Origin: Aliiroseovarius sp. S1339
GTDB lineage: Bacteria; Pseudomonadota; Alphaproteobacteria; Rhodobacterales; Rhodobacteraceae
Length of the DNA stretch: 64,000 nt
NCBI RefSeq assembly: GCF_023195695.1
Contig: NZ_JALPQG010000013.1
Location: 1 to 64,000 of the forward strand
Direction of reading: 5' to 3'
The position numbers and the translations under genes are program-made. Below are positions 1-9,007 of this stretch, piece by piece. Within the stretch, counting starts at the first letter, position 1, and every line of letters begins with the position of its first letter. The notes under the pieces are model-generated. The model searched no databases, was not told where the DNA came from, and was given only the letters and a program-made list of their open reading frames with translations.

Positions 1-1
1 A

Positions 2-397
2 GGTGTGCGCGCAGGCGATCCGATGAAGGCCAAGCACCTTGAAAAGGCTCTGATGCAATTCGCCGAAGAAGGGGCGGCCAAGGTGTTCAAACCCAATATC
101 GGATCGGGTTTCATCGTCGGCGTCGTCGGCGCGCTTCAGTTTGAAGTGCTCGCCAGCCGGATCGAACTGGAATACGGCCTGCCGGTGCGGTTCGAGGCGT
201 CCCAGTTCACCTCGGCCCGCTGGATCATCGGCGACAAGGACGAGGTTGAAAAACTGGTCGAAGCCAACAAGCAGCACATCGCCCATGACAACGACGGCGA
301 TCCGGTGTTTCTGACGCGTCTTCAATGGGATATCGACCGTGTTGAACGTGATTATCCGGCACTGAAATTGTCTGCGACGAAGGAAATGATGGTCTGA
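2..397 (+). CDS. prfC: Peptide chain release factor 3, C-terminal part (5' truncated by window)
   Basis: This is the last ~131 residues of RF3, the translational GTPase that removes RF1/RF2 from the ribosome after peptide release. The GTPase domain lies outside the window. What remains is the RF3 C-terminal domain: the stretch GFIVGVVGALQFEVLASRIE followed by LEYGLPVRFE is characteristic of RF3 and distinguishes it from EF-G. The reading frame is open from the first base, so the gene begins upstream; the GTG at 5 is internal. It ends with TGA 4 nt before the next ATG on the same strand. Identification rests on recognised family sequence. Confidence 0.93.
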   Translation, partial: GVRAGDPMKAKHLEKALMQFAEEGAAKVFKPNIGSGFIVGVVGALQFEVLASRIELEYGLPVRFEASQFTSARWIIGDKDEVEKLVEANKQHIAHDNDGDPVFLTRLQWDIDRVERDYPALKLSATKEMMV

Positions 398-401
398 CTC
401 C

Positions 402-1028
402 ATGCCCACGCATCGCCCCTCGCCCTTGCAAAACCGCGTGTTACCAACGGGTGAGATTGTAGCGGACCGCGCGCGCGGGATGTTCACCGGCAACCGGGGT
501 ATTCTGCCCTTCACCCATGGCCGCCTTGGCACGTCACGCTGGAAGCACCACCACTGGATCATTTGCGCGCTGACCCATCCCAAGGGGCGCTATCATGGCC
601 CCATGCCTGCACGCGGCTGGACGCCGTTGTTCTTTCTGGACGAGGCCGTAGGGCTTGCTGCAGGCCACCGCCCCTGTGCCTATTGCCGTCCAGAAGCCTA
701 CCGCGCGTTCAAAGCCGCTTGGGAAACAGCAACAGGTTGCGCCGCGAACCACAACAAGATTGATAAGGTTCTGCATCGCGACCGGGTCACTCGCACGCGC
801 ACACAAATTCGACACCGGGCTGCCCTGCCCACATTGCCAAACGGCAGCTTTATCATACATGATGACACGCCACATCTGGTAGGCGACGATCACCTTTTTC
901 CCTTTCGATCAACAGGCTATGGCGCGCAGATTCGCCGACCATCGGGCGACGTCATCGTTCTGACCCCCGCGCCATTGATCAAGGTGCTACGCACAGGCTT
1001 CGCACCAATTCTGCATGAAACCGCCTGA
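402..1028 (+). CDS. Conserved protein of unknown function with a CAYC motif
   Basis: A 208-residue protein that I cannot name. It starts 4 nt after prfC, so it is probably cotranscribed, although no clear Shine-Dalgarno sequence precedes its ATG. The N-terminal half has many His, Trp and Arg residues (SRWKHHHWI). At about residues 85-100 it has GHRPCAYCRPEAYRAF, a two-cysteine segment that resembles the Cys-x2-Cys half of the Ada metal-binding domain (RPCKRCRPE), but I see no second cysteine pair nearby. No signal peptide or membrane segment is visible. A metal or nucleic-acid binding role is only a guess. Codon use looks like that of its neighbours, so this is likely a real gene. Confidence 0.75.
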   Translation: MPTHRPSPLQNRVLPTGEIVADRARGMFTGNRGILPFTHGRLGTSRWKHHHWIICALTHPKGRYHGPMPARGWTPLFFLDEAVGLAAGHRPCAYCRPEAYRAFKAAWETATGCAANHNKIDKVLHRDRVTRTRTQIRHRAALPTLPNGSFIIHDDTPHLVGDDHLFPFRSTGYGAQIRRPSGDVIVLTPAPLIKVLRTGFAPILHETA

Positions 1029-1208
1029 TCCCATCAACAATTGCAACGCTTTGCCCGGATTGTTCACAAACCGACCCATGTCATTGACCATAGCGCCATT
1101 TTTCTTTACCCACAGGGCATATCGAAGGGGCGTATTCTTGCGCATCGGCCATACGGGCTTTCCCTTCTCTTCCGCACGGGCCAGTGTTGTCCGTGAAACA
1201 GGACATAC

Positions 1209-2666
1209 ATGACTAAATTTTCCGACCTAAAGCTCAGCCCTAAAGTGCTGAAAGCCATCGACGAAGCAGGCTACACCAGCCCCACCCCGATCCAGGAAGG
1301 CGCCATTCCACCCGCCCTTGAAGGGCGTGACGTCTTGGGTATCGCCCAAACGGGAACCGGCAAAACCGCCAGCTTCACACTGCCAATGATCACGGCCCTT
1401 GCCCGTGGCCGCGCGCGTGCGCGCATGCCGCGTTCGCTGGTTCTGTGCCCAACGCGCGAATTGGCCGCGCAGGTTGCGGCAAACTTCGACACCTATGCCA
1501 AAAACGTGAAACTGACCAAAGCACTGTTGATCGGCGGCGTCAGCTTCAAGGAACAAGATCAGCTGATCGACCGTGGTGTTGACGTGCTGATCGCGACCCC
1601 CGGCCGTCTGCTCGACCATTTCGAACGTGGCAAATTGCTGCTGACGGGTGTGCAAATCATGGTGGTGGACGAGGCTGACCGGATGCTCGACATGGGCTTC
1701 ATTCCGGACATCGAACGCATCTTCTCGCTGACGCCGTTCACCCGCCAGACGCTTTTCTTCTCGGCCACGATGGCGCCCGAGATTGAGCGGATCACCAACA
1801 CGTTCCTATCAAACCCCGCCCGGATTGAGGTCGCCCGTCAGGCCACCGCGTCCGAGACGATCACGCAGGAACTTTGCATGTTCAAAGCGTCGCGCCGTGA
1901 TCGCGCGGCGACTGAAAAGCGCAAAATCCTGCGCGCCCTGATCGACCGGGAAGGTGACGCCTGCACCAACGCAATCATCTTCTGCAATCGCAAAACCGAT
2001 GTGGATACCGTCGCCAAAAGCCTGAAGAAATACGGCTATGACGCGGCCCCGATCCACGGTGATCTGGAACAATCCAAGCGAACCGAAGTGCTGAACGGGT
2101 TCCGCGCAGGCACGCTGCGCTTTTTATGCGCGTCAGACGTTGCGGCGCGCGGGCTCGATATTCCCAATGTCAGCCACGTGTTCAACTTCGACGTGCCCGG
2201 CCACGCAGAAGACTATGTGCACCGGATCGGCCGCACGGGCCGCGCAGGGCGTGACGGCAAGGCCATCATGATTTGCGAGCCGCGCGACGAAAAGAACCTC
2301 GATGCGGTGGAACGCCTGATCGAAACGAAAATTCCGCGCGTCGACAACCCGCTTGAGACCCATCAGCCAGCGTCCGAAAAACCGGTCGAAAGCGACGCCG
2401 AGGCAAAGCCAAAGCGCTCACGTGGCCGGCGGTCGGATGACACAGCCAAGCCTGCGCCCAAGGACGCGCCCGTCCAAGAAGCGCCTCAGGCACAAGACAC
2501 CGAAACGAAACCGCAAAAACCTCAACGCCAAGCTGCCAAGCCGCAACGCGGTGGTCGTGGGCGTGGTGGGTCAGACCGGCGCGACGGCGGCAACAAGCCC
2601 GTCGGTATGGGCGATCACTTGCCTGATTTCATTGCCAAAAGCTTTGACGATCGCCGCACCAGCTAA
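1209..2666 (+). CDS. rhlE: DEAD-box ATP-dependent RNA helicase (RhlE type)
   Basis: A 485-residue cytoplasmic RNA helicase that remodels structured RNA, for example in ribosome assembly or mRNA decay. Motifs appear in order: Q motif SPTPIQ (about 24-29), Walker A AQTGTGKT (46-53), PTRELA (about 83), TPGR, DEAD (about 153-156), SAT, then in the second RecA domain HGDLEQ, ARGLDIP and HRIGRTGRAGR. The last ~110 residues are a basic low-complexity tail rich in K, P, Q and RG (GRGRGG), typical of RhlE/SrmB-like proteins that use the tail to bind RNA. The start ATG is preceded by AGGA. The 180 bp upstream of it hold no other supported gene and probably carry its promoter. An intrinsic terminator follows at 2687. 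Confidence 0.93.
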   Translation: MTKFSDLKLSPKVLKAIDEAGYTSPTPIQEGAIPPALEGRDVLGIAQTGTGKTASFTLPMITALARGRARARMPRSLVLCPTRELAAQVAANFDTYAKNVKLTKALLIGGVSFKEQDQLIDRGVDVLIATPGRLLDHFERGKLLLTGVQIMVVDEADRMLDMGFIPDIERIFSLTPFTRQTLFFSATMAPEIERITNTFLSNPARIEVARQATASETITQELCMFKASRRDRAATEKRKILRALIDREGDACTNAIIFCNRKTDVDTVAKSLKKYGYDAAPIHGDLEQSKRTEVLNGFRAGTLRFLCASDVAARGLDIPNVSHVFNFDVPGHAEDYVHRIGRTGRAGRDGKAIMICEPRDEKNLDAVERLIETKIPRVDNPLETHQPASEKPVESDAEAKPKRSRGRRSDDTAKPAPKDAPVQEAPQAQDTETKPQKPQRQAAKPQRGGRGRGGSDRRDGGNKPVGMGDHLPDFIAKSFDDRRTS

Positions 2667-2686
2667 GGCACAGATCACAGCAGAAT

Positions 2687-2722
2687 AAAAAGGCCCGCAT
2701 ATCACAATGCGGGCCTTTTTTT
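2687..2722. terminator. Bidirectional intrinsic terminator between convergent rhlE and rnj
   Basis: A perfect inverted repeat: AAAAAGGCCCGCAT (2687-2700), 6-nt loop, ATGCGGGCCTTTTT (2707-2720), then more T. A GC core flanked by an A-run on one side and a T-run on the other works on both strands. It lies just past the rhlE stop (2666) and beyond the rnj stop (2801), so it can end both the helicase transcript and the long nuo-birA-coaX-rnj transcript. Confidence 0.93.
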
Positions 2723-2800
2723 GGTTCGTAAGTGGGCGTTTCTTCTGGCCAGAAATATCCCAGCCGGAGGCTGCCGAGCTTAGCGAAGCAATACTCAGCC

Positions 2801-4474
2801 TTATTCCAGGCGGCTGACCACAACAGTGACTTCCGGCTTGTGCCCGGTCTCATCGTTGGTGGTCTTGCGGGCGATACGTTTCAGCTCTTCGCCAAGCTTG
2901 TCGTCATCGCGCAGGCTCTTGCGCCCTGCGCGCATCAAGTACTGACCCAGATCTTCTTCCAGCACGTCAACCAATGGTGCTTTGGAACGCCCCGTCTCGG
3001 GCAGACCCATCAGTTCGACCCAAGGGTCGCCCAATGGCTCATCCCCCTCAACGATCACGTTAACAATGACATGACCGTTCAGGGCCAAGCGGATGCGGTC
3101 GCGCACGACCCCGTCCAGCGCGCCGATCAGGATATCGCCATCCAGATAGATGCGATCGGCCTCGACATGTTCGACCACACGCGGGGTGTCTCCGGTCAGG
3201 TCGCAAACAGCGCCGTTGACGACGACCAGCGACTTCCGCCCGCCCTCTTCCACGATCTTGGCATGTTCGCGCAGGTGACGGTGTTCACCATGCATCGGAA
3301 TAACCATCTCAGGATTGATGAGATCATGCGCCCGTTGAAGGTCGGGCCGGTTGGCGTGGCCGGACACGTGGTATTGATCATTCTCGGCGACAATATCCAC
3401 GCCCATTTCGGAAAACGCGTTCATGATGCGGATCACGCCGCGTTCATTGCCCGGAATGGTTTTAGACGAGAACAGGAACATATCCCCTTCCGCCATCGTC
3501 AGGCCCAGATATTTACCTCGGCTTAACTGCGCCGACGCCGCACGTCGTTCGCCCTGACTGCCGGTCACGATCAGCATCAGGCTCTCGCGCGGAATATCGC
3601 GTGCATCTTCGGGCGTCACCGTTGTTGGAAAGTCGCCCAACACGCCGGTTTCGACACCCGCTTGAATCATCCGCCGCATGGCACGACCCAAAAGGCAGAC
3701 CGACCGCCCTGCTGCTTTACCAGCCTCGGCCAACTGTTTCACACGCGCCACGTTTGACGCAAACGTGGTCGCCACCACCATATGCGGCGCGTCCTTGATC
3801 AGCGTCACCAGCTCGGGGCCAACCTCAGCTTCTGACCGACCGGGATGGGTGGAGAACACATTGGTGGAATCGCACACCAGCGCCTTCACACGCTGGCCAT
3901 TTTTGGGAGCCGCAATCTCGCGCCACAGGGCTTCGTCAAACGCATCGCCCAGCACCGGGGTTTCGTCCAGTTTGAAGTCGCCCGTATGCACGATGCGCCC
4001 CGCTGGCGTGTCGATCACAAGCCCCGCGCTTTCGGGGATCGAGTGGCTGAGCGGCAGATAGCTGACTTTGAACGGCCCCGCCTCGATCACTTGTGGATAG
4101 ACATCGGCCGCGACGACGACCTCGGACACTTGGCCCGCTTCTTCCATCTTGCGCTGCGCGTGATAGCGGGTGAACGGTCGCGCGTGGATCGGCGTTTTCA
4201 GTTGCGGATACAGCCGCCCGACCGCGCCCACGTGATCTTCGTGCGCGTGGGTGATGAAGATCGCCTCTAGCCGGTCAGCGTTTTTCGCCAGCCAACTGAT
4301 GTCGGGCATGATCAGGTTCACCCCCGGCGTCGTGTCCATATCCGGGAAGGTCACGCCCAGATCGACAAGGATCAGACGTTCTTTTCCGGGTTTGCCATAG
4401 CCATAGACATAGGCATTCATGCCGATCTCGCCGGCGCCCCCCAGTGGGAGGTAAATCAGACGGTCAGCACTCAT
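2801..4474 (-). CDS. rnj: Ribonuclease J
   Basis: A 557-residue metallo-beta-lactamase/beta-CASP ribonuclease that processes and degrades RNA in the cytoplasm with endo- and 5'-3' exonuclease activity. The N-terminus LPLGGAGEIGMN is the RNase J signature. The zinc site motif HAHEDH (about 76-81) fits HxHxDH, and LSHSIPES and HTGDFK supply later metal-binding positions. The beta-CASP part contains CDSTNV and TGSQGE, followed by HVSGHA and PMHGEHRHL. Length is normal for the family. Its ATG overlaps the coaX stop (ATGA), so it is translationally coupled and closes the long minus-strand run. Having rnj next to coaX and birA is common in Rhodobacteraceae. Confidence 0.95.
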   Translation of the reverse strand: MSADRLIYLPLGGAGEIGMNAYVYGYGKPGKERLILVDLGVTFPDMDTTPGVNLIMPDISWLAKNADRLEAIFITHAHEDHVGAVGRLYPQLKTPIHARPFTRYHAQRKMEEAGQVSEVVVAADVYPQVIEAGPFKVSYLPLSHSIPESAGLVIDTPAGRIVHTGDFKLDETPVLGDAFDEALWREIAAPKNGQRVKALVCDSTNVFSTHPGRSEAEVGPELVTLIKDAPHMVVATTFASNVARVKQLAEAGKAAGRSVCLLGRAMRRMIQAGVETGVLGDFPTTVTPEDARDIPRESLMLIVTGSQGERRAASAQLSRGKYLGLTMAEGDMFLFSSKTIPGNERGVIRIMNAFSEMGVDIVAENDQYHVSGHANRPDLQRAHDLINPEMVIPMHGEHRHLREHAKIVEEGGRKSLVVVNGAVCDLTGDTPRVVEHVEADRIYLDGDILIGALDGVVRDRIRLALNGHVIVNVIVEGDEPLGDPWVELMGLPETGRSKAPLVDVLEEDLGQYLMRAGRKSLRDDDKLGEELKRIARKTTNDETGHKPEVTVVVSRLE

Positions 4475-5250
4475 AAGTTGCCCTGTTCCTTGTTGTAATC
4501 GTAGATCCGAACCAGACCGTGCATGGTCAGGTCGTGATCAATTACGTCATATAGATTGTCGCCCTGCTCGAACAGCGGGGCAAGGCCACCGGTTCCGATG
4601 ACTTTCATTGGCAGGCCGTATTCGTCTTTCACCCGTTGCACAAGCCCTTGCACAAGCCCGACATAGCCCCAGAAGATGCCCGACTGAATGCAGCCAACCG
4701 TATTGGTGCCAATCACCTTATCTGGCTGGGTCACGTCCACATGCGGCAGGGCTGCGGCGCCTTGGTGCAGAGCCTCGAGCGACAGGTTCACACCCGGCGC
4801 GATCACGCCCCCGATATAGGCCCCGTCATGCGCCACCACGTCGATATTTGTGGCGGTGCCGAAATCGACAACCATTGCGTCGCCACCGTGGCGGTCAAAG
4901 GCCGCAACCGCGTTTGCCAGACGGTCGGGGCCAGGCACGGCGCCCACGTCAACACGTGGCGCAACGGGCAAAAGGCAATCCGGTTTGCCGACGACCAAAG
5001 GACGGCAATCAAAAAACCGGTCTGCGAAAACGCGCAAGTTCCACACCACGCGGGGCACGGTCGAGCTGACGACCACATCTGAAATCTCGGGTTTGATCCC
5101 ATAGTGATTTATCAGGGTTGAAAACCAAGTGAAATACGCGTCAGCCGTGCGCGAATGGTGGGTCGAGGTGCGCATCGTGCACAAGAATTTCTCGCCATCC
5201 CAGATCGAGAATGCGGTGTTTGTGTTGCCAGCGTCGATTGCCAGAAGCAT
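4471..5250 (-). CDS. coaX: Type III pantothenate kinase
   Basis: A 259-residue kinase for the first committed step of coenzyme A synthesis: pantothenate plus ATP gives 4'-phosphopantothenate. The N-terminus LLAIDAGNTNTAF is the phosphate-binding motif of the ASKHA fold. Further type III signatures are GPDRLANAVAA, VVDFGTATNIDVV and GGVIAPG. I chose the ATG at 5250 because a strong GAGGGGGA site lies just before it and the protein then begins directly with the ATP motif; the frame is open further upstream, but only as out-of-frame birA sequence. The gene starts 10 nt after birA and overlaps rnj by ATGA. Confidence 0.94.
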   Translation of the reverse strand: MLLAIDAGNTNTAFSIWDGEKFLCTMRTSTHHSRTADAYFTWFSTLINHYGIKPEISDVVVSSTVPRVVWNLRVFADRFFDCRPLVVGKPDCLLPVAPRVDVGAVPGPDRLANAVAAFDRHGGDAMVVDFGTATNIDVVAHDGAYIGGVIAPGVNLSLEALHQGAAALPHVDVTQPDKVIGTNTVGCIQSGIFWGYVGLVQGLVQRVKDEYGLPMKVIGTGGLAPLFEQGDNLYDVIDHDLTMHGLVRIYDYNKEQGNL

Positions 5251-5260
5251 CGGTTCCCCC

Positions 5261-6025
5261 TCAGAAAAAAATCTCGGCCGCGGGGATGACCTCGCGGGAT
5301 GTGGCTGTTGATAGAACAAGGTTGCCGTCCGCGTCCACCGTGTCAAACCGTCCGGTATATTCGGCGCGCGTGGTGCGCGCGGTGATGACCTCGCCCAGAC
5401 GGGCGGCGCGGGCCAGCCACGCCTCGCGAATGGGCGCGAAACCGTAGGTGGTGAAGCTCGCCTCGTGTTGCGCATAGGCGGGGGCGAGCAGGTCAAGAAA
5501 GCCTTCAGGCGTCAGGCTGACCCCGGTTTCCCCGGCCAGACTGACAGGCGCAACGGCGCGCCCTTCGATCGCAGCCCCCGCAGGGGCGTCGATCAGGTTC
5601 ACGCCGATGCCGATGGCAAAATGCCCAACCTGCGCGCCCAACCCGGCGCTTTCCAGCAATATGCCAGCCACTTTGCCGCCGTTCAGCAGCACATCGTTGG
5701 GCCATTTCAGCGAAAACGCCTCCGGCCGACCCGTGGCCATGACGAGTGCATCAAAAAGCGCCAGTGAGGCCACGAAGCTTCGCAGCGCCACCTGTGCAGG
5801 TGGTTCGGTCGGGCGCATCACAAGCGTGGCTGAGAAATGTCCCTTGGGGTCTGCCCAAGCGCGGCCCCGGCGACCGCGGCCTGCGGTTTGCCGGTGGGCT
5901 AATATCCATGTTGGACCCAAAAGACCCGGCGCGATGCGCCGGGCCTCTTCATTGGTGCTGTCGACCTGATCCAGAACGCGTTTTCCAACGCCCTCTGGCC
6001 AAGCCGTGACGGGTTTATTTGACAA
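5261..6025 (-). CDS. birA: Biotin--[acetyl-CoA-carboxylase] ligase
   Basis: A 254-residue biotin protein ligase that makes biotinyl-5'-AMP and attaches biotin to carboxylase carrier domains; the liu biotin carboxylase at 27094 in this window is a plausible client. The biotinyl-AMP loop is [10 protein letters not shown], the catalytic KWPNDV motif lies about 110 residues in, and GIGVNL follows. There is no N-terminal helix-turn-helix, so it is a class I enzyme without the repressor function of E. coli BirA. The start is uncertain: a TTG at 6025, overlapping the end of nuoN by 11 nt, gives the expected length ([13 protein letters not shown]). An ATG at 6091 would add 22 residues that look like out-of-frame nuoN. 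Confidence 0.9.
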   Translation of the reverse strand: MSNKPVTAWPEGVGKRVLDQVDSTNEEARRIAPGLLGPTWILAHRQTAGRGRRGRAWADPKGHFSATLVMRPTEPPAQVALRSFVASLALFDALVMATGRPEAFSLKWPNDVLLNGGKVAGILLESAGLGAQVGHFAIGIGVNLIDAPAGAAIEGRAVAPVSLAGETGVSLTPEGFLDLLAPAYAQHEASFTTYGFAPIREAWLARAARLGEVITARTTRAEYTGRFDTVDADGNLVLSTATSREVIPAAEIFF

Positions 6026-7451
6026 GGGCTTCGGCCGCGGCAGCGGCGGCTGTTTCGATGCCGAAGAAATTGACGACGCCCAGAACGACAATCGCCGCCG
6101 ATCCGACCAACGCCACCCAAGCCGCGGGTGACATGTTCAGTTCAAGACCTTCGCCTTCTTCCCCGAAATACATGAAATACACGATACGCAGGTAATAGAA
6201 GGCCCCGATCACCGACGCGACCACACCAGCGACGGCCAGCCATGTCAGGCCCGATTGCACGGCGGCAATCAGCACACCGTATTTGGCGAAGAAGCCAAGC
6301 ATCGGCGGCACACCGGCCAGTGAGAACAGCAGCACCAGCATTGCCAAGCCTCTAAGCTTGTCGTTCACCGCGAACTGGTTCAGCGCTGCAATGTCTGCGA
6401 CCGGGCGGCCGTCACGTTCCATCGACATAATGAAGGCAAAGGTGCCGATGTTCATCGTCAGGTAAACCGCCATATAGAGCAGCATCGCCTGCACACCGTA
6501 TTCCGTGCCAGCCGCCAGACCCATCAGGGCAAAGCCCATATGGGCGATCGACGAATAGGCCATCAGGCGTTTGATGTTGGTCTGACCGATGGCGGCAATC
6601 GCGCCAAGGAACATCGACAGAACCGCAAGAAGGGCGATGATCTGCTGCCAATCGCCGATGGCTCCACCGAACGCATCAAACATAACGCGGCCAAACAAGG
6701 CCATGGCGGCCAGCTTTGGCGCGGTGGCGAAAAACGCCGTGACCGGGGTCGGCGCACCTTCGTAAACGTCCGGCGTCCACATGTGGAACGGCACGGCCGA
6801 GACCTTGAACGCCAAACCGGCAGTCACGAAGACCAGACCAACCAATAGACCAAGTCCGACATGGCCGTCATTTGCGGCTTCGATAATGCCCGAGAACAGC
6901 GTCGTGCCTGCATAGCCATAGGTCAGCGAGGCTCCGTAAAGCAGCAGACCCGAGCTGAGCGCACCCAGCACGAAGTATTTCAGACCAGCTTCGGTCGATT
7001 TCACGCTGTCACGGTTCAGCGAAGCGACGACGTAAAGCGAGAGCGACTGAAGCTCCAACCCCATGTAAAGCGCCATCAGATCGCCTGCGGACACCATCAT
7101 CATCATGCCAACGGTGCCAAGCGCCACAAGTATCGGGTATTCGAACCGCAGAAGCCCACGGCGCGACATTGTTGCCTCGCCCATCACCAGAACGGTGGCA
7201 GCGGACAGAAGGATCGCAACCTTGGCAAAGCGCGCGTAAGCGTCGTCAAGGAACATGCCGTTAAAGGACGCCGTATTGCCGTCGCCACCCGCCACCATCA
7301 ACGCGATGGCAACCATCACTGCACCGGTGATCCAGGTGATCGGTTTCGCCAGCGCATCCTTGCCAGTATAGACCGCAGCCAGCAGCGCCACCATCGCATA
7401 GATGGCCAGCGCCAGCTCAGGCAGGACCGTTTGAATATCAACAGAGCTCAT
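6015..7451 (-). CDS. nuoN: NADH-quinone oxidoreductase subunit N
   Basis: A 478-residue antiporter-like membrane subunit of respiratory complex I, one of three homologous proton-pumping modules (L, M, N). It is hydrophobic throughout, with about 14 predicted transmembrane helices. Family sequences include [16 protein letters not shown] (with the conserved Glu), [16 protein letters not shown] and [14 protein letters not shown] (with the Lys on the broken helix usually seen nearby). The ATG is preceded by AAGGAGAG. It follows nuoM after 11 nt and is the last nuo gene; birA begins inside its 3' end. Confidence 0.95.
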   Translation of the reverse strand: MSSVDIQTVLPELALAIYAMVALLAAVYTGKDALAKPITWITGAVMVAIALMVAGGDGNTASFNGMFLDDAYARFAKVAILLSAATVLVMGEATMSRRGLLRFEYPILVALGTVGMMMMVSAGDLMALYMGLELQSLSLYVVASLNRDSVKSTEAGLKYFVLGALSSGLLLYGASLTYGYAGTTLFSGIIEAANDGHVGLGLLVGLVFVTAGLAFKVSAVPFHMWTPDVYEGAPTPVTAFFATAPKLAAMALFGRVMFDAFGGAIGDWQQIIALLAVLSMFLGAIAAIGQTNIKRLMAYSSIAHMGFALMGLAAGTEYGVQAMLLYMAVYLTMNIGTFAFIMSMERDGRPVADIAALNQFAVNDKLRGLAMLVLLFSLAGVPPMLGFFAKYGVLIAAVQSGLTWLAVAGVVASVIGAFYYLRIVYFMYFGEEGEGLELNMSPAAWVALVGSAAIVVLGVVNFFGIETAAAAAAEALVK

Positions 7452-7462
7452 CTGTGCTCTCC

Positions 7463-9007
7463 TTAATGCGATGCGGTCTGGGCCATCTCTGCGACGTCAG
7501 CAGGAATGGCGGCGTGGAAGTTGGTCAGAAGGGCCTCAACCGAAGGACCGATCATATCGGTCACAAGGCTGGGATAGACGCCCAAAAGCAGGGTCATGAA
7601 CACCAGCGGTGCGAAGATCATCTTCTCGCGTGCGTCCATATCGGTGATCGACTTCAGGCTTTCCTTGATCAGATCACCAAAGACGACGCGGCGATACAGG
7701 TAAAGCGCGTAAGCGGCCGAGAAGATGACGCCAGATGCGGCAACCAAGGCGACCCATGTGTTGGCTTGGAACATACCGACCAGCGTCAGGAATTCCCCGA
7801 CGAAACCCGATGTGCCCGGAAGGCCGACATTGGCCATGGTGAAGAACATGAAGATCAGCGCATAGGCTGGCATCCGGTTCACAAGGCCACCATAAGCGTC
7901 GATATCGCGGGTGTGCATGCGGTCATAGATGACGCCTACACACAAGAACAGCGCGCCCGAGATAAAGCCGTGGCTGAGCATCTGGAAGATCGCCCCATCC
8001 AAACCTTGTTGGTTGAGCGAGAAGATACCAGCCGTCACAAACCCCATATGGGCAACCGATGAATACGCGATCAGCTTTTTCATGTCCTCTTGTACCAGCG
8101 CCACCAGCGACGTGTAGACGATGGCGATGGCTGACAGCCACAGCACGAAACTCGCCATCACATCCGACCCAACCGGGAACATCGGCAGGCTGAAGCGCAG
8201 GAAGCCATAGCCGCCCATCTTCAAAAGGATTGCCGCCAGAACGACCGAACCGGCGGTGGGCGCCTGAACGTGCGCATCCGGCAACCAGGTGTGCACCGGC
8301 CACATTGGCATTTTCACCGCGAAACTGGCGAAGAAGGCCAGGAACATCAGTGTCTGCACCCCGCCCACGACCTGAATACCCAGCAAGCTGAACGTGTCAG
8401 ACCCAAACTTATGGGCCATCAGCGTCGGAATATCCGTCGTGCCTGCGTCTACATACATATAGACCATCGCGACCAGCATCAGGACCGAGCCCAGGAAGGT
8501 ATACAGGAAGAATTTGAAGGCGGCATAAATACGCTCTTTCCCGCCCCAAATCCCGATGATCAGGAACATGGGGATCAGGCCTGCTTCAAAGAACAGGTAG
8601 AACAACACCAGATCCAGCGCCATGAACACGCCAAGCATAAGGGTTTCAAGCAGCAGGAAGGCGATCATGTATTCCTTCACGCGGGATTTCACGCCCCAGC
8701 TCGCCCAGATGGTCAAAGGCATCATGAAGGTGGTGAGCATCACGAACAGGACCGAAATCCCGTCGACGCCCATCTTGTATTTCAGGCCCATGATCCAGCT
8801 GCCCTCTTCCACGAACTGGAAGCCCGTGTCGGCAGAGTCAAACCCTGTCAAAAGAAGAAGCGAGAACAGGAAGGTCGCCACAGTTGCCGCAAGCGCAAGC
8901 CACTTGGCGTTGCGGGTGGCCGCTTCGTCATCCCCGCGCAAGAACAGCGCAAGGATCACCGCCGCGACCAGCGGCAGGAAGGTGATGATGGAAAGCAGGT
9001 TGTTCAT
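7463..9007 (-). CDS. nuoM: NADH-quinone oxidoreductase subunit M
   Basis: A 514-residue antiporter-like subunit of the complex I membrane arm. Recognisable stretches are the [18 protein letters not shown] segment with its conserved Glu, [19 protein letters not shown], and [14 protein letters not shown]. There are about 14 predicted transmembrane helices, and the length matches the family. The start codon shares a base with the nuoL stop (TAATG), which suggests reinitiation by terminating ribosomes and equal output of L and M. Confidence 0.96.
   Translation of the reverse strand: MNNLLSIITFLPLVAAVILALFLRGDDEAATRNAKWLALAATVATFLFSLLLLTGFDSADTGFQFVEEGSWIMGLKYKMGVDGISVLFVMLTTFMMPLTIWASWGVKSRVKEYMIAFLLLETLMLGVFMALDLVLFYLFFEAGLIPMFLIIGIWGGKERIYAAFKFFLYTFLGSVLMLVAMVYMYVDAGTTDIPTLMAHKFGSDTFSLLGIQVVGGVQTLMFLAFFASFAVKMPMWPVHTWLPDAHVQAPTAGSVVLAAILLKMGGYGFLRFSLPMFPVGSDVMASFVLWLSAIAIVYTSLVALVQEDMKKLIAYSSVAHMGFVTAGIFSLNQQGLDGAIFQMLSHGFISGALFLCVGVIYDRMHTRDIDAYGGLVNRMPAYALIFMFFTMANVGLPGTSGFVGEFLTLVGMFQANTWVALVAASGVIFSAAYALYLYRRVVFGDLIKESLKSITDMDAREKMIFAPLVFMTLLLGVYPSLVTDMIGPSVEALLTNFHAAIPADVAEMAQTASH

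Noticed and set aside
1015-1212. 65-codon frame before the helicase gene
   Set aside because: Overlaps both flanking genes and has no family features; the stretch more likely holds the rhlE promoter.
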